Shown: piece after piece, positions 41,621 to 47,567 of the stretch
Layout: each line of letters begins with the position of its first letter
Position numbering within the stretch: the first letter of the stretch is position 1
NCBI GenBank assembly: GCA_947448395.1
Contig: CANFNA010000005.1
Span: 1 to 47,567, forward strand
DNA length: 47,567 nucleotides
Reading direction: 5' to 3'
From: Chthoniobacteraceae bacterium
GTDB taxonomy: Bacteria; Verrucomicrobiota; Verrucomicrobiia; Chthoniobacterales; Chthoniobacteraceae
Notes under the pieces: model-generated
Databases searched by the model: none
Told to the model about the DNA's origin: nothing
Seen by the model: the letters and a program-made list of their open reading frames with translations, nothing else
Program-made: the position numbers and the translations under genes

Positions 41621-42231
41621 CAATCCGAATTCTCATTGCGGACGACCACCACATCGTTCGCCTCGGCCTTAAAACGGTTCTTAAGCTCGAACGTGACCTT
41701 GAAGTGATCGCCGAAGCCGGCACCGCCGATGAGTGTGTGGCCGTCTGGAGAACCCTCAAGCCTGACGTGACGTTGCTTGACCTTCGGATGCCCGGAGGAG
41801 GTCACGACGCGCTCCAACGCATTCTCGCCACCGAACCAACCGCCCGCATCCTGATCCTCACTACAAGCGAGCTCGAACAGGACATTCATCAGGCGCTGAT
41901 AGCCGGAGCAAAAGGATATGCACTGAAAAGCATTTCGCCGGATGAACTCTCGGAAGCCATCCGTTCTATCTACAAAGGTGGCGAATGGATTCCCAAAGGA
42001 ATTGCCAAAACCCTTTCCCACCGCCTCTCCGGAGCCGAACTCACCGCTCGGGAACTTCAAGTGCTCGAATTACTCTCAAAAGGCCTCACCAACCCCGACA
42101 TATGCCGAGCACTTTCCATTTCGCTCGGCACCGTTAAGATTCACATCCGCAACATTCTCTCAAAACTTGAGGTGACAGATCGCACCGAAGCCACCTCGGA
42201 AGCCTATCGACGAGGGCTGCTCCTCCGGTAA
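41617..42231 (+). CDS. NarL/FixJ family response regulator
   Basis: Receiver ILIADDHHIVRLGLKTVLK...VTLLDLRMPGG; LuxR HTH LTARELQVLELLSKGLTNPDICRALSISLGTVKIHIRNILSKL; ATGA overlap with the kinase. Confidence 0.96.
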   Translation: MTIRILIADDHHIVRLGLKTVLKLERDLEVIAEAGTADECVAVWRTLKPDVTLLDLRMPGGGHDALQRILATEPTARILILTTSELEQDIHQALIAGAKGYALKSISPDELSEAIRSIYKGGEWIPKGIAKTLSHRLSGAELTARELQVLELLSKGLTNPDICRALSISLGTVKIHIRNILSKLEVTDRTEATSEAYRRGLLLR

Positions 42232-42272
42232 TTGCTCTCACCGCAGGACGAAGCAGATTCCTCTGACACTCC

Positions 42273-43280
42273 TTAGTTTCCCTTGCGAGGGGCCCCCTTC
42301 GGAGCGGAACTAGCGGGCCTCAAAATCACTTCCACTCGCCTATTTGGGCCCTGTTCTTCCACGGTCCGCTCCGAGGAGACCAGCAACTCTTGAGAGCCAC
42401 GACCAATCGTCTCCAACTTTGCAGGATTCATCCCGTAGCGACGCACCAACCATTCCTTAACCGCCTCAGCACGGCGCTGGCTTAGCATTTGATTGTACTC
42501 CGGACTTCCAGTGGCATCCGTGTGCCCGATGATCACCATCACATAATCCGGAAAGCGGCGGCGCAAATCTGCGATTTTTTCCAAAACCGGCAGCGAATCG
42601 GCTCCCAAGTCAACACTGTCGTAACCGAACAACGCATTCCCTGGAATGGCTACCGGCGTGTCAGCTCTGACCAACCCAATGTTTTCCAAAACCTTATCCA
42701 AGCTTTGCCGCCCCGGAATCGCCATATCCGCCCCAGCTGCACTTCCCTTCGGATCTCCCTTGCCCATCGCCAAAACAGGCTGGGCTGCAGAAACCGGGGT
42801 GGATTGCAAAAAGCTCCCCGCCAGCGAACCGAGTTCCGCATCGAGCGCTCCGAGTTTGGCCATTGGAATCCCCTCCACTGCCACTGGATTCGGAGTGGAT
42901 TGCGGCTTCTCTTCCAAAGCGGGTTTCGGAACATCAGGCGCCTTCGCCTCCATCTTCATTTCAACCGACTTTGGCTTCGCGTCTGAGAACACAATGGTCT
43001 CGACCTTTGGCGGCATTTTCTCAGGAACCTTCGCGGGCTCCGGAGCATCCTGAAGGGTCTTCGGATCCACGCTCACTTGGCGGACTACAAATTTGGGGGG
43101 AAGAAGCATCGGCGCTGAAGATTCCTTTAAGCCACTAATGCGCACCGCCTTGGACCACGCCAAAAAACCGGCATGCAGCGCCATCGAAAGAAGGAGAGCG
43201 ATTAGGAACAGGGTTTTCACCTGGGACTCCTGAGATCGGCGCGGGACGTTCACGGCATTCTGCATAAGAAGAGGGGTCAT
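42273..43280 (-). CDS. OmpA-family C-terminal domain protein with N-terminal TM anchor
   Basis: DYVMVIIGHTDATGSPEYNQMLSQRRAEAVKEWLVRRYGMNPAKLETIGRGSQELLVSSERTVEEQGPNRRVEVIL; TonB-like Pro-rich middle; start probably MTPLLMQNAVNVPRRS. Confidence 0.85.
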   Translation of the reverse strand: MTPLLMQNAVNVPRRSQESQVKTLFLIALLLSMALHAGFLAWSKAVRISGLKESSAPMLLPPKFVVRQVSVDPKTLQDAPEPAKVPEKMPPKVETIVFSDAKPKSVEMKMEAKAPDVPKPALEEKPQSTPNPVAVEGIPMAKLGALDAELGSLAGSFLQSTPVSAAQPVLAMGKGDPKGSAAGADMAIPGRQSLDKVLENIGLVRADTPVAIPGNALFGYDSVDLGADSLPVLEKIADLRRRFPDYVMVIIGHTDATGSPEYNQMLSQRRAEAVKEWLVRRYGMNPAKLETIGRGSQELLVSSERTVEEQGPNRRVEVILRPASSAPKGAPRKGN

Positions 43281-43435
43281 ATTGCCACAGAAGGCGTTCG
43301 CGAACAACCCCCGTGACTTTGCCAGAATGGATTGTTTTCCGATGGATCCTAGAGAGAGTCGCCCCATAGCGAGACAGGAGAATGTTCTTGTTCCTCGAGA
43401 AGATGCATTTTTGAATCTCATCGCGGTTGTTCAAG

Positions 43436-43511
43436 GGGGGTATAGCTCAGTTGGTAGAGCGTCTCGTTCGCAATGAGAAGGCCAGGGGTTCGAATCCCCT
43501 TACCTCCACCA
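43436..43511 (+). tRNA. tRNA-Ala (anticodon CGC), CCA encoded
   Basis: GGGGGTATAGCTCAGTTGGTAGAGCGTCTCGTTCGCAATGAGAAGGCCAGGGGTTCGAATCCCCTTACCTCCACCA; anticodon loop TTCGCAA; G3:U70 alanine identity pair. Confidence 0.96.
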
Positions 43512-43526
43512 CCTTAATTTTTAAGG
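43512..43526 (+). terminator. Short hairpin immediately after the tRNA-Ala CCA
   Basis: CCTTAA-TTT-TTAAGG, perfect 6-bp stem starting at the nucleotide after CCA. Confidence 0.4.
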
Positions 43527-43599
43527 GACTTACAGAGCCTTCTGGGCGTTTCTAGTACTAAATCTAGTACTGTGTTTTCCTTAGTTCGCTTCCGTTTCC

Positions 43600-43956
43600 C
43601 TACGTCCGCAGGGCTGACGAATCCTCCATACCCACCCGCTTTTTCACCGTCTCAAAAGTCTCGTCCAGCTCCGTAGCCTGATCCTCCAATAGCTGCCGCA
43701 ACGCCAAAAGAAGCGTCACCAACTCCTTCTCCGACGTCACCCCGAATCTCCGCCGCGCTGCTGCCGCCGTGCCGCCGTAGAGAGCCACAAACTCTCCATC
43801 CTCCTCAATCAGCAGCCGAGCGATTGAAAGTCCCGTCAGCGCATCCTTAAATTCCCCAAGCACCCGGGCCGCGAACGGCGGGGGTGTTTCCGGGTCGAAC
43901 TCCAGAAGCTCCGCCAACCGCTCTTCCAAGTCCCCTTCCGCGAGGCGGTGGACCAT
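43600..43956 (-). CDS. Hypothetical protein, possibly N-terminally truncated
   Basis: MVHRLAEGDLEERLAELLEFDPETPPPFAARVLGEFKDALTG...; the frame is open upstream (GIKRPTPEM) toward the IS1380-like remnant. Confidence 0.45.
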   Translation of the reverse strand: MVHRLAEGDLEERLAELLEFDPETPPPFAARVLGEFKDALTGLSIARLLIEEDGEFVALYGGTAAAARRRFGVTSEKELVTLLLALRQLLEDQATELDETFETVKKRVGMEDSSALRT

Positions 43957-43997
43957 TTCCGGGGTGGGGCGTTTAATGCCGCGGGCGGGGACGATTG

Positions 43998-44117
43998 AAA
44001 CTGCTTAAAGTTGGCACGGTGATGGTGCGCAACACGCGCCGGATCAGGCTGCTTCTGAGCAGCGCCTATCCTTACCAAAAGCTGTTCACCCACGTGGCCA
44101 TGGCGCTGAGGCTTTGA
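43998..44117 (+). pseudogene. IS1380-family-like transposase, C-terminal remnant
   Basis: Direct translation KLLKVGTVMVRNTRRIRLLLSSAYPYQKLFTHVAMALRL* resembles the C-terminus of IS1380-type DDE transposases; no upstream catalytic domain present. Confidence 0.65.
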
Positions 44118-44273
44118 TGGCTCAAAAGGCAGTGCCGCGGTGCAGCACCAGCCGATGGGGGTTGGGGCAATCTGCCCCGGATCCACGACGTATCCTTCCA
44201 GAGCACCCAAAAACGCCGACTCTTCTCGCCGTTCGCGGATTGTTGCCTCCAGTTCCGATTTCGTCTCGGGGGC

Positions 44274-45611
44274 ATGAACATCTACCGGGCACGTAATCCG
44301 CGCAAATCGCCCCTCTGGCAGTGCGCCCACCGCCACTTTTCCACCTTCCTCACACATTACCCGGACGACTATCAGCCCCGTCACGGGCCACTGCGACCCA
44401 CCATCCCTCAGGTCGTCGACAAATTCCTCCACTGCGGCAACCTCGAACGCGGTTTCGCACGCATCCGCTGTGATAACTGCGGCCTCAACGCGCTCCTGGC
44501 CTTCTCCTGCAAATCACGCTGGTTCTGCCCGTCCTGCCACCAGAAAAACGTCCAGACCTGCGCCGAATTCCTCGTCGGTCGCGTCCTTGCCGCAGTCCCC
44601 CACAGGCATTACGTCCTCGCTCTGCCGAAGATGCTCCGCGCCTATTTCCAAAGGCACCGCCCTCTCCTGAAGCATCTCTGCACTGCAGCCCATCAGAGTC
44701 TCACTCTTTATTTGCGCTCCGCACTCGGCAAATCCAAGGCGCATCCCGCCATCATTCTCACCCTCCACACCTTTGGCGAATACCTCGATTTTCATCCCCA
44801 CATCCACGCGCTCGTTACCGACGGCCTATTCACACGGGACGGCCAATTCCATCCCCTCTCCGAACTTCCCCTTAAGCCTTTAGAGGAAATCTTCCGCGCC
44901 CATGTGATCCAACTGTTAGTCGACCTCGACCTGCTCCCGCATGATCGTGTCCGTCTTCTGCACTCATGGAAACAAACCGGCTTCAACGTGCACCGCGGAG
45001 AAAGCATTCCACCCGAAAACAAGGCCGTCCTCGAACAGCTCGCCCAGTATATTCTGCGCAACCCGTTTTCAGTCGCCAAAATGACGCTCCACTCCGGAGG
45101 CGAGAAGGTCATCTACCGCTCCAAATTGAATCCGAAGATCAACCGCAACTTCGAGATTTTTACGGGACCGGACTTTCTAGCAACGATCACTCAGCACATT
45201 CCCGACAAGGGCGTGCAGATGATCCGTTACTACGGTTGGTACTCCAACAAAATGCGCGGTCAACGGCATCGCCGCGAAAACGGTGATGTTCCGGCAAATC
45301 CGTTGCGCCCGCCTTGCACACCTCCACCGCCTGCGAGGCTACCTTCCAAAAAATGGCGGGATGTCATTCTCAAAGTCTGGCACACCGACCCGCTGATTTG
45401 CCCACATTGCCAGCAACGGATGCGAGTGATTGCAGTGATTGATCAACGGAAGGTGATCAAAAAGATCCTGCTTCATCTCGACTTGTGGAGCGGACTGCCA
45501 GCGTTCATGCCACCTCGGGGACCGCCCCCTGCCATTCCCAAGCACTGGGAGGCAGACGATCCACAATCCCGGGATCCGTTTCCCGACTACGACAACGTGT
45601 TTACCGACTGA
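44274..45611 (+). mobile_element. IS91-family transposase (HUH/rolling-circle type)
   Basis: 445 aa; Zn-finger-like CDNCGL...CKSRWFCPSCHQKNVQTCAEF; HUH motif FHPHIHALVTDG; Tyr motif PDKGVQMIRYYGWYSNKMRG; C-terminal CPHCQQRMRVIAVI. Confidence 0.92.
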
Positions 45612-45639
45612 TCTCTTGCGCATACCCCTGTTTGTTTTC

Positions 45640-45650
45640 GGGTCTGACCA
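45640..45650. repeat. 11-bp inverted repeat, left arm GGGTCTGACCA
   Basis: Exact reverse complement of 45782-45792. Confidence 0.7.
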
Positions 45651-45781
45651 GGGAAGAAAGCACCGCGCCCAAATTTCCGGATGAGCTAGGATGTTTACCG
45701 AGATAGGCCAAGACAGCCGCTCAATCGGCGACGGAAAAAAACGTATCGGCGTGACGAATTCCTAATTTTTCGCGCGAGACA

Positions 45782-45792
45782 TGGTCAGACCC
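45782..45792. repeat. 11-bp inverted repeat, right arm TGGTCAGACCC
   Basis: Exact reverse complement of 45640-45650. Confidence 0.7.
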
Positions 45793-45835
45793 AGGGAATC
45801 CGCCCCATGTTCCAAACCCTCAAAAGCAATTCTCC

Positions 45836-45907
45836 CTTTAGCGCGCCCCGCGACGATACCGCGCGCGCGAGCTGCGGAAACGGGGCAAAAAGCATTTTCT
45901 TATCACT
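45836..45907. repeat. 72-bp exact direct repeat, copy 1
   Basis: CTTTAGCGCGCCCCGCGACGATACCGCGCGCGCGAGCTGCGGAAACGGGGCAAAAAGCATTTTCTTATCACT, identical at 46634-46705. Confidence 0.97.
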
Positions 45908-46633
45908 TAAACGCATCATCATTAGGAGTGTACAGCCAGCCTGCGCGGCGCTGCTGCTTGTGGCTGCGGGCGCCGCCCGAGGGGAGATTCCGCGCGTGGT
46001 TCATACGATGTTCGAGAACCGCTGCCTTGACTGCCACGATGCGGATTCCAAGAAGGGCAATCTGGACCTCACCGCTCTAAAGCCGGACTTCGGCGATACG
46101 GAGACGTTTGGGACGTGGTTAAAGGTGCATGACCGCATCGCCTCGGGTGAAATGCCGCCGAAGAAGAAAGCACGGCCAGAGGTGGGAGAGTTGAAGGCGG
46201 TGACCGCGTGGATGGCGGAGTCGCTCGTGAAGGCCGAACGCACACGGTTGGATGGTGAAAGCCGCACGGGGGTGAGGCGACTCTCGCGGGCGGAATATGA
46301 GAATACGGTGCGCGACCTCTTTGACCTGCCGGGCCTCGCGCTACAAAGCGGACTTCCTGCGGACGGCTCAGCGCATGGGTTCGATAAGAACAGCGAGGCG
46401 CTCGATATCTCGCATGTAAATCTGGCGAAGTATCTCGAAGCGGCCGACAAAACGCTCGACCTCGCGATCGCCACACAGCCGCAAGCACCGGAGCGGCAGA
46501 CGCATCGCATCTCGCTCGCGCGTCATGTGTATCTCATCCTCATGAACGGCGATGCAGTCATGCTCAAGGATCAGAGGCGGGACACAACCTTTCCAGCCTC
46601 GGGGGAGCATTACCATGTGGGCCCTGGCGAGCA
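45908..46633 (+). pseudogene. 5' fragment of a PSCyt1/DUF1587-DUF1592-type cytochrome gene (within ORF 45807-46802), truncated at both ends by the 72-bp repeat
   Basis: LKRIIIRSVQPACAALLLVAAGAARGEIPRVVHTMFENRCLDCHDADSKKGNLDL...RRLSRAEYENTVRDLFDLPG...HGFDKNSEALDIS; family-like N-terminal half followed by repeat-derived sequence. Confidence 0.72.
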
Positions 46634-46705
46634 CTTTAGCGCGCCCCGCGACGATACCGCGCGCGCGAGCTGCGGAAACGGGGCAAAAAGCATTTTCTTA
46701 TCACT
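46634..46705. repeat. 72-bp exact direct repeat, copy 2
   Basis: Identical to 45836-45907, same orientation, 798 bp apart. Confidence 0.97.
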
Positions 46706-46924
46706 AACATCACACAAGGCGACAATGCGGCCAAACCGGGAAGCGTTTTTCGCATCGCCCTTCCCCATGCCTCCACAACCGATCAGCGCAATCGCCGGTT
46801 GATCGTCCACTACCGTTGCAGCAGCGGCTGATTGAGCCAACTCGTTCAGATACCAGTTCGGCAGAGACGTTGCCGCGGCCGCTGCTGCGGCTGTCTGGAG
46901 AAAACTTCGTCGGTTGGTGTTCAT
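46706..46924 (-). pseudogene. Gfo/Idh/MocA-family oxidoreductase, 5' fragment with Tat-like leader, truncated at repeat copy 2 (within ORF 46610-46924)
   Basis: MNTNRRSFLQTAAAAAAATSLPNWYLNELAQ...PAIALIGCGGMGKGDAKNASRFGRIVALCDV, then directly repeat-encoded SDKKMLFAPFPQLARAVSSRGALK. Confidence 0.75.
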
Positions 46925-46951
46925 GATCGAATTGTCCTTTCGCTTGAAAAA

Positions 46952-47170
46952 TCAAATACTGAAGAAAGTAGCCGACTCCGGGTTCATCATCCACGGGGCA
47001 AACCGGATATGCTCAGAACCCTTCAGCTTCATCTCAGGAGTAAATCCCGGCGGAAGTTGACTCGTTTCGCCACCCCACTCAGCCGGCGCGGCAAGCCTGG
47101 GAGTGCTCGGCTTATCGGCTGCAAGGGACGCCCCGGCCATCAGCGGTGTGACCGTAAAAATTCGAAGCAA
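46952..47170 (-). pseudogene. Truncated secreted hypothetical protein (5' fragment)
   Basis: MLRIFTVTPLMAGASLAADKPS...LPPGFTPEMKLKGSEHIRFAPWMMNPESATFFSI*; stops abruptly after 72 aa, next to another truncated gene. Confidence 0.45.
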
Positions 47171-47202
47171 TTTGACCTCCTTCCAGCGAGCACTGAGGGA
47201 AC

Positions 47203-47226
47203 ATCGTCAATCGTACGTTAGACGAT
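47203..47226. promoter_or_regulatory. Imperfect palindrome (20/24 symmetric) ATCGTCAATCGTACGTTAGACGAT
   Basis: Read directly; located 33 nt upstream of the 47170 start and about 180 nt upstream of the plus-strand gene at 47407. Confidence 0.4.
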
Positions 47227-47406
47227 ATCTGCGGCGGTGTCACTCGAACGGTGGATCATGCCAGCGGAGACAGACGCACGGATGGTGCATCATCGACAAT
47301 TGTCACCAGAAAAAAGCTGTCTCCAGCCGATTCGCAGTAGACGACCGAAGCGTTCCACAATTATAACGATGCTGCAAATGCCACAAATCCATAAGAGGCT
47401 ATTAAA

Positions 47407-47567
47407 GTGACCCGCACACGCCCGATCTGTCAGCTTATCATGTTACTGACATTGTACAGCTCGATCGTCGCGGCGCAGGAAACGGATTTGCAAGGGCCCG
47501 GCGCTCGCGATATTGGATCACGACGAGAGTTGTTTGTGGATCGCTTCCTGATTGATCGGCTGGAAAA
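47407..47567 (+). CDS. Secreted hypothetical protein, partial (runs off window)
   Basis: GTG (or in-frame ATG at 47440): MLLTLYSSIVAAQETDLQGPGARDIGSRRELFVDRFLIDRLE; signal-peptide-like start and open frame to the window end. Confidence 0.6.
   Translation, partial: MTRTRPICQLIMLLTLYSSIVAAQETDLQGPGARDIGSRRELFVDRFLIDRLE

Noticed and set aside
43836-44432. 198-aa minus-strand ORF overlapping the IS1380-like remnant and IS91 start
   Set aside because: Covers two mobile-element sequences on the opposite strand; probably a shadow, though part (ETKSELEATIRERREESAFLGALEGYVVDPGQIAPTPIG) looks protein-like and cannot be fully excluded.
45836-45907. Simple composite transposon or MITE with TIRs
   Set aside because: The ends of the 72-mer are not inverted repeats and no target-site duplication is visible at either copy.
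45836-46705. Integron attC-like interpretation of the 72-bp repeats
   Set aside because: No RYYYAAC/GTTRRRY core sites found in the repeat on either strand, and no integron integrase in the window.
45836-46705. CRISPR-like array
   Set aside because: Only two copies, 798 bp apart, with protein-coding sequence between them and no cas genes.

Overview
This 47.6 kb window looks like a bacterial chromosome segment, probably Verrucomicrobia/PVC-like judging from gene content (PSCyt1/DUF1549/DUF1553 and DUF1501 proteins). No database search was run. About 43.4 kb is compact core genome: an str/S10 ribosomal segment (rpsL-rpsG-fusA-rpsJ-rplC, no tuf), a PHP-glycosyltransferase fusion, lutABC, a TSUP permease, rpoN, a prepilin-like protein, a BaiN-like flavoprotein, an MsbA-like ABC exporter, a PfkB kinase, a dihydrolipoamide acyltransferase, tRNA-Glu(UUC), a flagellar cluster (flgF,G,A,H,I,J,N,K,L), a phytoene/squalene synthase-like gene, valS, carbonic anhydrase, lipA, nadC, a DUF1501 + PSCyt1/DUF1549/DUF1553/LamG pair, a two-component system with an unusual N-terminal sensor, and an OmpA-family protein. 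From tRNA-Ala(CGC) at 43.4 kb to the end the window changes character. That part holds a C-terminal IS1380-like transposase remnant, an IS91-family transposase, an 11-bp inverted-repeat pair, an exact 72-bp direct repeat flanking a 5' fragment of a PSCyt/DUF1592-type gene, and further truncated 5' gene fragments. The best leads are (1) the 72-bp repeat and gene-fragment mosaic, (2) a perfect 10-4-10 palindrome between the divergent DUF1549 gene and the two-component system, (3) hairpins abutting the encoded CCA of both tRNAs, and (4) several unusual domain architectures. I saw no CRISPR array and no recognisable defence or biosynthetic system.
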